Shown: positions 1-6,463, counted from the first letter of the stretch. The stretch: 6,700 nucleotides of DNA from Christensenella sp. UBA767 (GCA_002297185.1 DBJV01000018.1:2474-9173), one strand, 5' to 3'. Numbers and translations are program-made. The notes: generated by a model not told the origin, from the letters alone.

Positions 1-18
1 TTATTAATTATTAATTTT
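1..18. repeat. AT-rich direct repeat, copy 1 (trmFO 3' end)
   Basis: TTATTAATTATTAATTTT at 1-18 recurs exactly at 1369-1386. On the minus strand this copy supplies the last codons of trmFO (Lys-Ile-Asn-Asn) and its TAA stop. The window begins inside it, so its left boundary is unknown. AT-only sequence is low in complexity, so part of the match could be chance. Its placement at the stop codons of two neighbouring genes argues against pure chance. Confidence 0.6.
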
Positions 19-1317
19 TTCACCCACTTGTTCTTTCAACGAACTTATAGCCCTATCGTGATAAGCCTGCTTTCTCTTCGCTTTATCTCTTATTCCCGTT
101 ATAGACGGCAAAATTCCGAGATTCGCATTCATAGGCTTAAAGTCAAGACTCATTTGCGACACGTATCTGCAAAGTGCGCCGACAATTGTATATTCGGACG
201 GAATTTTGTATTCCTCACCCTCGAGTTCACACGCCAAAGCCTGCCCTGCGATAAGTCCGCTCATTATGCTCTCGACGTATCCCTCAACGCCCGACAACTG
301 CCCTGCGATGTACAACGCCTTGTCGCCTTTGAGCCTGAACGTCCCGTCAATCACGTCGGGAGCGTTTATGTACGTATTGCGATGCATAATGCCGTATCTG
401 ACGAATTCCGCATTTTTAAGCGCAGGAATGAGGCTAAACACCCTCTTTTGCTCGCCGTAGGTGAGGTTGGTTTGGAATCCCACCAGATTATAGCAATCCC
501 CTGCAATATTTTCCTTGCGCAATTGCACCACGGCATACGCCTTTTCGCCCGTTTGCGGATTACGAAGTCCCACAGGCTTGAGCGGTCCAAAGCGGATTGT
601 ATCGCTGCCTCTTTTCGCCATCTCTTCTATGGGCATACATCCGTCAAAAAGTTCTTTTTTCTCAAAATCGTGCAACACGACCGTCTGCGCATTCACCAGT
701 TCGTTATAAAACAGTTCGTACTCATCCTTTTGCATAGGCAGATTGAGATAATCCTCTCCGCCCTTTCCGTATCTGCCGCCGAAGTACGCTTTTGACATAT
801 CTATGCTGTCAAATTCCACAATCGGCGCGATAGCGTCATAAAAATACAACCTGTCCTTTCCCGTGAGTTTCCCGACCTCGTTTGCAAGTGCATCGCTCGT
901 AAGCGGACCCGTCGCGACAATCGTCGGTCTGTCGTCGTCAAGCGTCTTGACTTCCTCTCTCACAATCGAAAAGTTCTCATACGCAAACAACGCCTTTTCC
1001 ACCTCCTCGGAAAACTTTTGCCTATCCACCGCCAGCGCACTACCCGACGGAACGGCGCACTCTCTTGCGATTGCCAAAAGTCTGCACCCGAGCAAATCCA
1101 GTTCTTCCTTCAAAAGTCCCGACGCCGTACACGGCTCGCACGATTTGAGCGAATTGGAACACACAAGCTCGGCAAGACCGTCCGTCTTATGCGCACCCGT
1201 AGTCTTTTGAGGACGCATTTCGTACATTTCGACCTTGTAGCCTCTTTGGAGCAACTGCAACGCGCTTTCGCACCCTGCAAGCCCCCCACCAATAATTTTT
1301 ATCGTGTGTTCCGTCAT
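4..1317 (-). CDS. trmFO: TrmFO, tRNA (uracil-54-C5)-methyltransferase, folate- and FAD-dependent
   Basis: This cytoplasmic flavoenzyme makes 5-methyluridine at position 54 in the T-loop of tRNA, using 5,10-methylenetetrahydrofolate as carbon donor and reduced FAD. It replaces the SAM-dependent TrmA in most Gram-positive bacteria. The 437-residue product has the N-terminal FAD-binding glycine motif GGGLAGCE at residues 10-17, followed by the family signature YEMRP (32-36) and LVCSNSLKS (51-59). Cys53 and Cys227 (in DGCMPIEEMA) match the two conserved cysteines of the Bacillus enzyme, Cys53 with identical numbering. A second flavin-site stretch, AGQLSGVEGYVES, lies at about 338-350. I start at the ATG at 1317, because the glycine motif then sits at the usual distance. 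An in-frame TTG at 1338 would add seven residues (MSKNKKT), and neither start has a strong Shine-Dalgarno sequence. The gene follows topA after about 60 bp and ends in an AT-only repeat that supplies its last codons and stop. The length is normal for the family (about 435-450). Confidence 0.97.
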   Translation of the reverse strand: MTEHTIKIIGGGLAGCESALQLLQRGYKVEMYEMRPQKTTGAHKTDGLAELVCSNSLKSCEPCTASGLLKEELDLLGCRLLAIARECAVPSGSALAVDRQKFSEEVEKALFAYENFSIVREEVKTLDDDRPTIVATGPLTSDALANEVGKLTGKDRLYFYDAIAPIVEFDSIDMSKAYFGGRYGKGGEDYLNLPMQKDEYELFYNELVNAQTVVLHDFEKKELFDGCMPIEEMAKRGSDTIRFGPLKPVGLRNPQTGEKAYAVVQLRKENIAGDCYNLVGFQTNLTYGEQKRVFSLIPALKNAEFVRYGIMHRNTYINAPDVIDGTFRLKGDKALYIAGQLSGVEGYVESIMSGLIAGQALACELEGEEYKIPSEYTIVGALCRYVSQMSLDFKPMNANLGILPSITGIRDKAKRKQAYHDRAISSLKEQVGEKINN

Positions 1318-1338
1318 AGTTTTTTTATTTTTCGACAA

Positions 1339-1352
1339 GCGGAATATTCCGC
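1339..1352. repeat. 14-bp perfect palindrome between topA and trmFO
   Basis: GCGGAATATTCCGC reads the same on both strands. It lies in the 61-bp topA-trmFO gap, directly upstream of the TTG codon at 1338 and about 20 bp before the preferred trmFO ATG. It could be an operator for a dimeric regulator or an RNA hairpin. No T-run follows it on the minus strand (the sequence there is A-rich), so it is not an intrinsic terminator for topA. The core GGAATATTCC occurs again in the repeat region at 6561-6570. Confidence 0.5.
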
Positions 1353-1386
1353 AATTATTAATTAATAATTATTAATTATTAATTTT
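1353..1386. repeat. AT-only repeat cluster (18-bp palindrome plus direct repeat copy 2, topA 3' end)
   Basis: These 34 bp contain no G or C. Positions 1353-1370 form the perfect palindrome AATTATTAATTAATAATT. Positions 1369-1386 are an exact copy of the 18-bp element at 1-18. The topA stop codon (TAA, 1379-1381) and its last codons lie in this second part. The shared element is read in a different frame here than in trmFO and still provides a stop codon. It is either a small dispersed repeat that settles at gene ends or simple-sequence convergence. Confidence 0.6.
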
Positions 1387-3496
1387 CCGACGTTTCGTCT
1401 TTCACCAATTCCCTATGCTTGCACTTATGATCCGTGCAAACGTAGTAGGTCTTGTCGTCGCGCTTAATCACTTTCATGGTATTTCCGCATTCCGGGCAGA
1501 AATACGGAGCCGGAATATCCCAACTTATAAAGTCGCACTTCGGATAATTGGTGCATCCGTAGAACGTCTTTCCTGCCTTGGACACGCGCTTACTCACGTC
1601 GCCGCCGCACTTCGGACACTTGCCCACGACTTCTACGATCTTCTTGATATTCTTGCATTTCGGATAATTCGGACACGCAAGGAACGGACCGTATTTTCCG
1701 TGGCGGACAACCATTTTCGCGCCGCACTTATCGCAAATCACGTCGCTTTCCTCATCGGGCATATAACTTCCGCCGCCCTGCTTTGCCGCGCGCTCCACAA
1801 ACTTCATAAGTCTGGGATAGAACGCCCCGATAAGCTCTTGCCATTGCTGATTTCCGTCCGCAACCTTATCCAACGCGCCCTCGAGACGAGCCGTAAAGTT
1901 GAGGTTCATAATGTCAGGAAAATTCTTTTCCATATACTCGCAAACAGCCTCGCCAAGTTGAGTCGGCGCAATAGCCTTTTGCACTTTTTGGGTGTATTCC
2001 CTCTTCGCAAGCACGGAAATAATGCTCGCATACGTACTCGGACGTCCAATACCGTTTTCCTCGAGTGCCTTAACGAGCGTAGCGTCGTTATATCTCGCCG
2101 GCGGTTTGGTAAATTTCTGCTCGCACGCCACGTCGTCGAGATTGAGATGTTCACCCTCGTTGAGATCGGGCATTGTATCGAGTTCTTTATCCTCTTCGTC
2201 CTCTTCCACCGTTTGTGAATACACGGCGGTGTAACCCTTAAACTTAACACTCTTTCCTCTCACCACGAACCCGAGCCTGTCGCCGTCCTTTTCTCCGACG
2301 ATATGCACGCGCATGGTGTTGTATTGCGCAGGAGTCATTTGCGACGCCATAAAACGCTCATAAACGAGTTTATACAGCCTAAAAGCATCCCTGTCCATCT
2401 TGCCTTCCAGCGACTTGGGCGTACGATTAAGGTCGATAGGTCTGATAGCCTCGTGCGCGTCTTGAGCGTTCTCGCTGGTCTTGTAAATATTCTGCACTTT
2501 CGGCGCGTATTCGCTACCGTAGTTTTTGGCGATATACGCAAGCGCGATTCTTGCAAAGTCGGGTGAAATACGCACGCTATCGGTACGGATATACGTAATA
2601 AGCGCGTGTTGTCCCTCGCCCTCGATGTTGACGCCCTCGTAAAGTTGTTGCGCCACTCTCGACGTCCTTTCCGCAGTCATATTGAGCTTGTGGCTCGCCT
2701 CCTGCTGCATAGTACTCGTCGTAAACGGCGGAGCAGGTTTAGATATCGAAACGCTCTTTTTCACCTCGTCAACGCGGAAATCGCTCACTTTCATTTGATC
2801 GGCAATCGCGTACGCCTCGTCCGCGGAAGTCGGCTTAATTTTCTCGCCGTTTCTATCGTTGAGAGCCGCGTTAAAAAGGTTCGCCTTTGTTTTTTTCGCG
2901 CCGTCTTTGAGCAAAAGCGCATTAATCGTCCAATACTCTTCGGGCTTGAAATCGCGGATTTCCTTTTCCCTATCCACAATCATTTTGAGCGCGGCGGATT
3001 GCACGCGACCTGCGGACAAACTCGGCTTGAGTTTGCGAGAAAGGATTGGAGAAATCTTATAACCCACAAGTCTGTCAAGCACACGTCTTGCCTGTTGGCT
3101 GTTTACGAGGTCCATATTAATCTCGCGCGGATTTTCCATAGCGGCACGCACCGCTTTTGGCGAAATCTCGTTAAACTCTATACGCACCTTATCGCCCTTA
3201 ACGCCAAGCGTATTTTTCAAGTGCCACGAAATAGCCTCGCCTTCGCGATCAGGGTCGGTTGCGAGGTACACTTTGTCGTACTTCTTAACTGCTTGTGAAA
3301 GTTGTTTTATGGTTGATTCCTTGTCCGGCGTGACGATATATTGCGGCTTAAAACCGTTATCCACGTCGATACCCAAAGAGCGCGCAGGCAAATCGCACAC
3401 GTGACCTTTGGACGCAAGCACCGCGGCGTCGTTGCCAAGATACTTTTGAATCGTCTTGGCTTTATGCGGTGACTCGACTATTATGAGTTGTTTCAT
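1379..3496 (-). CDS. topA: DNA topoisomerase I (type IA)
   Basis: TopA relaxes negative supercoils by cutting one strand and passing the other through a 5'-phosphotyrosine gate; it acts on the nucleoid and is normally essential. The 705-residue product opens with the TOPRIM domain: Glu8 in LIIVESPHKA, and DPDREGE with Asp81, Asp83 and Glu85, which bind the metal. SAGRVQSAALK (161-171) is a conserved DNA-binding segment. The catalytic tyrosine is Tyr302 in LITYIRTDS. Three C-terminal four-cysteine zinc ribbons follow, at about 588-614, 627-654 and 667-692, each with CxxCG and a later paired-cysteine motif. I chose the ATG at 3496 because GAGGAG lies 5 nt upstream and MKQLIIVESP is the usual N-terminus; the in-frame ATG at 3514 would add six residues and place that site inside the gene. 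The gene lies 47 bp after dprA. Length and domain order are normal, with no missing catalytic residue. Confidence 0.98.
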   Translation of the reverse strand: MKQLIIVESPHKAKTIQKYLGNDAAVLASKGHVCDLPARSLGIDVDNGFKPQYIVTPDKESTIKQLSQAVKKYDKVYLATDPDREGEAISWHLKNTLGVKGDKVRIEFNEISPKAVRAAMENPREINMDLVNSQQARRVLDRLVGYKISPILSRKLKPSLSAGRVQSAALKMIVDREKEIRDFKPEEYWTINALLLKDGAKKTKANLFNAALNDRNGEKIKPTSADEAYAIADQMKVSDFRVDEVKKSVSISKPAPPFTTSTMQQEASHKLNMTAERTSRVAQQLYEGVNIEGEGQHALITYIRTDSVRISPDFARIALAYIAKNYGSEYAPKVQNIYKTSENAQDAHEAIRPIDLNRTPKSLEGKMDRDAFRLYKLVYERFMASQMTPAQYNTMRVHIVGEKDGDRLGFVVRGKSVKFKGYTAVYSQTVEEDEEDKELDTMPDLNEGEHLNLDDVACEQKFTKPPARYNDATLVKALEENGIGRPSTYASIISVLAKREYTQKVQKAIAPTQLGEAVCEYMEKNFPDIMNLNFTARLEGALDKVADGNQQWQELIGAFYPRLMKFVERAAKQGGGSYMPDEESDVICDKCGAKMVVRHGKYGPFLACPNYPKCKNIKKIVEVVGKCPKCGGDVSKRVSKAGKTFYGCTNYPKCDFISWDIPAPYFCPECGNTMKVIKRDDKTYYVCTDHKCKHRELVKDETSEN

Positions 3497-3500
3497 TATG

Positions 3501-3507
3501 TCTCCTC
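3501..3507 (-). promoter_or_regulatory. topA ribosome binding site
   Basis: On the minus strand GAGGAGA precedes the ATG at 3496, with 5 nt between GAGGAG and the start codon. This is the strongest Shine-Dalgarno match in the window and decides the topA start against the upstream ATG at 3514. It directly abuts the GC hairpin at 3508-3520, which could affect ribosome access. Confidence 0.8.
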
Positions 3508-3520
3508 GGGGCATTGCCCC
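3508..3520. other. GC hairpin in the topA leader
   Basis: GGGGC-ATT-GCCCC is a perfect 5-bp all-GC stem with a 3-nt loop, ending exactly where the topA Shine-Dalgarno begins on the minus strand. The run of C continues to 3522, giving a seven-G run on the transcript. The sequence GCCCCCCCTACAAA resembles the ends of dispersed bacterial repeats that finish in GCCCCTACAAA, so this may be a repeat remnant (recall-based inference). Confidence 0.5.
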
Positions 3521-3542
3521 CCCTACAAAAATTTCTTTTTAG

Positions 3543-3560
3543 ATTACGCCAAAGCGTAAT
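3543..3560. other. Hairpin over the dprA stop codon
   Basis: ATTACGC-CAAA-GCGTAAT is a perfect 7-bp inverted repeat with a 4-nt loop. On the minus strand it spans the codons for the last residues of DprA (Tyr-Ala-Leu-Ala) and the TAA stop. A five-T run follows only after an intervening A-rich stretch, so this is a weak terminator or attenuator candidate at best. It may instead slow decay of the comM-dprA part of the transcript. Confidence 0.45.
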
Positions 3561-4623
3561 AGTTCCCTGCCGTCTTTACGATAAGTCCCTCTATTTCGAG
3601 GTCGAAAAGCACGGACGTAAGCTCGCTCACGTTAAGACCTGTAAGTTCAATCAAATCTTCCACGTGACGTTCCTCGCCTTTGAGGTATTCGAGGATTTGA
3701 TTTTGCGTAAAATCGAGTTCTATCGTCTTTTTCTCGACCACTTCTCTCGAAATATGCATAGAGTCCAGCACGTCCTCGGGCTTAACGACGAGCGCATGCG
3801 GCATTTCTCTCAAAAGTTCGTTGTTCCCTGCGCTTTCCTCGTCGTAAATATTGCTCGGCACGACAAATATGTCCTTGCCTTGCTCTATTGCAAGCCTCAA
3901 AGTTATAAGCGAACCGCTCTTGGTCGCGGCTTGCGGCAGGAACACCGCCTCGCTTATTCCGCTCACAATTCTGTTTCGCTCGGGAAAGTGATATTGAAGA
4001 GGCTTAGTTCCAAGCGGATATTCGCTGACGATTGCGCCGCCGTTTGCAATCACGCCGTCCATAAGCCCTCTATGCTCTGCAGGATACACGACGTCAAGTC
4101 CGCACGCAAACACCGCCACGGTCTCAGAGCCGTTTTCCACGCACGCTTTGTGCGCAATGGAATCGACACCCCTTGCAAAACCCGACACTATGCAAAGTCC
4201 GGCTTTTGCAAACTCTCTTGAAAACTCTTCGGCAACCTTTGCGCCGTATCTCGTGGGACGACGTGTTCCCACGACGGAAATACATCTCTTCTTCAGCGCA
4301 GCCACGTTTCCTTTTACGAACAATCCGAGCGGTCTATCGTAAATTTCGGAAAGTTGCTCGGGATATTCGTCGTCGTAGCAAGTGATATAATGCACGTCCC
4401 TCTTTTTGAGGTCTGCGATAATATCGTCTATACTCTGCAACTTCTTATAAAAATCCGTCGAGTGTTGGTCGCCGAGAATCTTGAAAACGATATCTTTTGC
4501 CTCTTCCGAGCCGATTTCGTCTATGTCGATTGCGTCAAGCAGCGCGGTTTTCTTTTTCAAAGAAAGTTCTTCCACGCACGATAGCGCAAGCAGCGTTTTG
4601 CTCGTATGGTCTTGTCCGTCCAT
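3544..4623 (-). CDS. dprA: DprA/Smf, DNA-processing protein (RecA loader)
   Basis: DprA binds incoming single-stranded DNA in the cytoplasm, counters SSB and loads RecA during natural transformation. The 359-residue product has an N-terminal helical, HhH/SAM-like region (about 1-75). It then has the family segment YPEQLSEIYDRPLGLFVKGN (87-106) and the Rossmann-like DprA core: VGTRRPTRYG (118-127), SGFARGVD (147-154), FPERNRIVSG (213-222) and KSGSLIT (235-241). A C-terminal winged-helix domain covers about 300-359. Where most homologues have V(V/I)EA before the SGSLIT motif, this protein has LPQA, so Gln231 replaces the usual Glu. The ATG at 4623 overlaps the comM TGA stop by one base (TGATG), and AGGAAG lies 8 nt upstream inside comM. 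An in-frame TTG at 4626 would add one residue and is less likely. Length is usual and the frame intact. Many non-transformable bacteria also keep dprA, so competence is not proven. Confidence 0.97.
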   Translation of the reverse strand: MDGQDHTSKTLLALSCVEELSLKKKTALLDAIDIDEIGSEEAKDIVFKILGDQHSTDFYKKLQSIDDIIADLKKRDVHYITCYDDEYPEQLSEIYDRPLGLFVKGNVAALKKRCISVVGTRRPTRYGAKVAEEFSREFAKAGLCIVSGFARGVDSIAHKACVENGSETVAVFACGLDVVYPAEHRGLMDGVIANGGAIVSEYPLGTKPLQYHFPERNRIVSGISEAVFLPQAATKSGSLITLRLAIEQGKDIFVVPSNIYDEESAGNNELLREMPHALVVKPEDVLDSMHISREVVEKKTIELDFTQNQILEYLKGEERHVEDLIELTGLNVSELTSVLFDLEIEGLIVKTAGNYYALA

Positions 4624-6149
4624 CAACTGTACTTCCTGTCAAGTCCTCTATACTGAATTGCCTCTGCAATATGCGCAGGCAATATGTTTTCCTCGCCTTC
4701 GATGTCCGCAATCGTCCTTGCCACCTTGAGTATGCGAGTAGTGCCTCTTGCGCTCAGATTGAGTTTATCAAACGCTTTTTGCAGCAGTCTCTCGCAATCT
4801 TTGTCAATTTGGCAATACTTTGCAAGTTCTCTCGAACCCATCTCGGCATTGGTCATAATTCCGTCGTTTGCAAATCTCTCTCTTTGGAGTTTGCGCACCC
4901 TGTTTATGCGCTCCTTGATTTGCGCCGACGTCTCGCCGCTCTGCTTTCCTCGAAGTTCGTCGTAAGTGATATTATCAACTTCGATTTGCAAATCTATTCT
5001 GTCCATAAGCGGACCGCTGAGTTTTGACACGTAATTGTGTATTTGCGAGGGCGTGCAACGGCATATTTGATTTTTAGAGCCGTAATTTCCGCACGGACAG
5101 GGATTCATACTCGCAACCAGCATAAAGTTCGCAGGATATTCCGTGGTTTGTTGCACTCTCGATACCGTCACTTTTCTATCCTCGAGCGGTTGGCGCAACG
5201 TTTCGAGTGCGTGGCGCGAATATTCGGGCATTTCGTCAAGGAAGAGTACGCCGTGGTTTGCAAGGCTCACCTCGCCCGGCTTTGCCTTTGCGCCGCCTCC
5301 TACGAGCGCAGGAACGGTCGTCGTATGGTGCGGAGTTCTGAACGGGCGAGTCGTAACGATTCCTATACTGCTGTCCAGTATTCCTGCAACGCTGTGAATT
5401 TTGGTGACTTCTATCGCCTCTTCAAAGGTCATCTCTGGCATAATCGTAGGCACGCACTTTGCAAGCATAGTCTTACCTGCGCCGGGAGGACCTATCATAA
5501 GCACGTTATGTCCGCCTGCAACGGCAATTTCCATCGCGCGCTTTGCAACGGTCTGTCCTTTCACGTCTGCAAAATCCACACCGTAGCCGTGGCATACGCA
5601 AGCGGATTCGTAAGTGGAAGTCGGCACTTTTTCATATACCACGCCGCTCAACATCTCAACGACGTCACGCAATGTTGGCAACGCATACACTTCTATGCCT
5701 TCAATGAAACTCGCCTCTCTTGCGTTCTCTTCGGGGATAATAAATTTCTTATGTCCCTCTTGCATTGCAGAGATAAGAAGAGGCATAATTCCGTTGACGT
5801 GGCGTAATTGTCCGTCAAGCGAGAGTTCTCCGATAATCACGTAGTTCTTGTACGACTTGTTTTCAATCTGTCCCGTCGCAGCCATAATACCGAGAGCCAC
5901 AGGCAAATCAAACGTCGGACCTTCCTTTTTGGTGTCCGCAGGCGCGAGATTGACGATTATACGCTTTGCAGGATATTGAAATCCGCTGTTCTTAATCGCC
6001 GAACGCACGCGTTCTTTGCTTTCCTTGGTTGCGGTGGACGCAAGTCCCACCATATCGTAACCGGGAAGACCGCTGTTTATATCGATTTCGACGTCAACGG
6101 CATATCCCGTCAATCCGTCGAGAGCGTAACTTGTAAGTTTTGCCAACAT
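4623..6149 (-). CDS. comM: ComM/YifB family AAA+ ATPase (Mg-chelatase-like)
   Basis: ComM homologues are AAA+ proteins with a Lon-like N-terminal domain. In Gram-negative bacteria ComM acts as a hexameric helicase that drives branch migration while transformed DNA is integrated. The 508-residue product has the Lon-like domain first (about 1-170, with LGLA/LAPAD/FDLPVALGI-type segments). The AAA+ core follows: Walker A GPPGAGKT at 220-227, Walker B VLFLDE at 301-306, GPLMDRIDL at 379-387, and sensor-2-like LNLSARGTTRILKVARTIAD at about 463-482. Cysteines in NPCPCGNYG and CRC (349-365) form the cysteine cluster usual in this family. I start at the ATG at 6149: MLAKLTSYALDGL is the family N-terminus and GGGGA lies 7 nt upstream. 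The open frame extends 21 codons further up to a TTG at 6212, but that part covers the promoter. The gene leads the operon and overlaps dprA by the stop/start bases, fitting a joint role on transforming DNA. Length is normal. Confidence 0.96.
   Translation of the reverse strand: MLAKLTSYALDGLTGYAVDVEIDINSGLPGYDMVGLASTATKESKERVRSAIKNSGFQYPAKRIIVNLAPADTKKEGPTFDLPVALGIMAATGQIENKSYKNYVIIGELSLDGQLRHVNGIMPLLISAMQEGHKKFIIPEENAREASFIEGIEVYALPTLRDVVEMLSGVVYEKVPTSTYESACVCHGYGVDFADVKGQTVAKRAMEIAVAGGHNVLMIGPPGAGKTMLAKCVPTIMPEMTFEEAIEVTKIHSVAGILDSSIGIVTTRPFRTPHHTTTVPALVGGGAKAKPGEVSLANHGVLFLDEMPEYSRHALETLRQPLEDRKVTVSRVQQTTEYPANFMLVASMNPCPCGNYGSKNQICRCTPSQIHNYVSKLSGPLMDRIDLQIEVDNITYDELRGKQSGETSAQIKERINRVRKLQRERFANDGIMTNAEMGSRELAKYCQIDKDCERLLQKAFDKLNLSARGTTRILKVARTIADIEGEENILPAHIAEAIQYRGLDRKYS
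4632..4637 (-). promoter_or_regulatory. dprA ribosome binding site inside comM
   Basis: AGGAAG on the minus strand lies 8 nt upstream of the dprA ATG at 4623, within the last codons of comM. Together with the TGATG stop/start overlap it supports translational coupling of dprA to comM and favours the ATG over the TTG at 4626. Confidence 0.65.
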
Positions 6150-6156
6150 ACGCAAA

Positions 6157-6161
6157 TCCCC
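6157..6161 (-). promoter_or_regulatory. comM ribosome binding site
   Basis: GGGGA on the minus strand lies 7 nt before the ATG at 6149. It is only a partial match to AGGAGG, but it is the only purine-rich G block near the family-typical start. Confidence 0.55.
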
Positions 6162-6181
6162 ATATATATTTATAAGTCTAT

Positions 6182-6304
6182 TTATATTATCATAAGCACG
6201 CAAAAAACGCAATAGTATTTATCCCCTGCTTTTTTGCAAAACGGCAATGTAATATACATCCACGGCATTAGATACCGCAAAAAAAATATTTTTGCAATCT
6301 TCAC
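6182..6304 (-). CDS. Possible small ORF, 40 residues, upstream of comM (hypothetical)
   Basis: On the minus strand a GTG at 6304 has GGAGAG 7 nt upstream (6317-6312), a ribosome binding site as good as those of the real genes here. The frame stays open for 40 codons to a TAA at 6182-6184, 32 bp before the comM ATG. The peptide begins MKIAKIFFLRYLMPWMY, is rich in hydrophobic and aromatic residues, has Cys at 23, 32 and 35, a charged centre (KKAGDK, 24-29) and a hydrophobic end (VFCVLMII). It could be a small membrane peptide or a leader peptide. Against it: the region is AT-rich, which favours chance hydrophobic frames; the 3' part overlaps the comM promoter boxes; and no family is recognised. 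Confidence 0.25.
   Translation of the reverse strand: MKIAKIFFLRYLMPWMYITLPFCKKAGDKYYCVFCVLMII
6184..6212 (-). promoter_or_regulatory. Putative sigma-A promoter of the comM-dprA-topA-trmFO operon
   Basis: On the minus strand, TTGCGT (6212-6207, -35) and TAATAT (6189-6184, -10) are separated by 17 bp. A TG one base before the -10 box gives an extended -10 element. Transcription would start near 6177, giving a leader of about 28 nt before the comM ATG. No other good promoter is visible for the four genes, so this may drive all of them. The call rests on consensus matching in an AT-rich stretch. Confidence 0.55.
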
Positions 6305-6368
6305 CGCTTTTCTCTCCAACAAAACGATAAATCCCAAACGTTAAACTACAATTAAATTTTAGATATTG
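6213..6368. other. AT-rich non-coding stretch upstream of the comM promoter
   Basis: Apart from the possible small ORF, no gene is visible here. Minor structures are the palindrome TTTTGCAAAA at 6232-6241, a short inverted repeat ATGTA-ATA-TACAT at 6247-6259, and an A/T-rich inverted repeat GCAAAAA/TTTTTGC at 6277-6295. None has the GC-rich stem plus T-run of an intrinsic terminator. Confidence 0.6.
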
Positions 6369-6430
6369 GTGGGACACCCACACCCGAGCAACCGATACAC
6401 GCTATCAGTTCAAGTAAGGATAAAACTCCT
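6369..6430 (-). ncRNA. Candidate structured RNA or cis-regulatory element upstream of comM
   Basis: On the minus strand this block forms three successive hairpins: AGGA/TCCT (6430-6427 with 6420-6417), CTGATA-GCGTG-TATCGG (6408-6392, 6 bp including one G-U pair) and GTGGG-TGT-CCCAC (6381-6369, 5 bp). The middle stem is continuous only on the minus strand: on the plus strand its G-U pair becomes a C-A mismatch. That suggests the minus strand, the direction of comM, is the transcribed one. The block is more GC-rich than its surroundings and has no coding signature. I cannot assign it to an RNA family from memory with confidence; 6S RNA and unnamed Bacillota motifs are worth testing. It may be a leader element, an independent small RNA or a remnant cut by the neighbouring repeats. 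Confidence 0.3.
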
Positions 6431-6463
6431 GCCACAGTTTCGCTATATCGCTTGCTTGGCATG

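Noticed and set aside
28..795. Long plus-strand open frame opposite trmFO
   Set aside because: It is fully antisense to a clear, full-length trmFO. The translation shows no recognisable domain and fits the mirror of biased codons in the real gene.
1339..1370. Terminator between topA and trmFO
   Set aside because: The GC palindrome is followed by A-rich, not T-rich, sequence on the minus strand, and the other palindrome is AT-only. Both genes probably share a transcript.
5037..5807. 256-codon plus-strand open frame opposite comM
   Set aside because: It is antisense to the conserved AAA+ core of ComM, with no known motifs. Other plus-strand frames opposite topA (1415-2218, 2606-3298) and dprA (3514-4221) are rejected for the same reason.
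6150..6212. Extension of ComM by 21 residues to a TTG at 6212
   Set aside because: The extension covers the predicted promoter, lacks family similarity and has no ribosome binding site. The ATG at 6149 gives the typical ComM N-terminus.
6277..6295. Intrinsic terminator upstream of comM
   Set aside because: The stem is almost all A-T and has no separate T-run after it on either strand.
6369..6430. tRNA gene
   Set aside because: The hairpins do not make a cloverleaf: there is no 7-bp acceptor stem and no proper T-arm, and the lengths do not fit.
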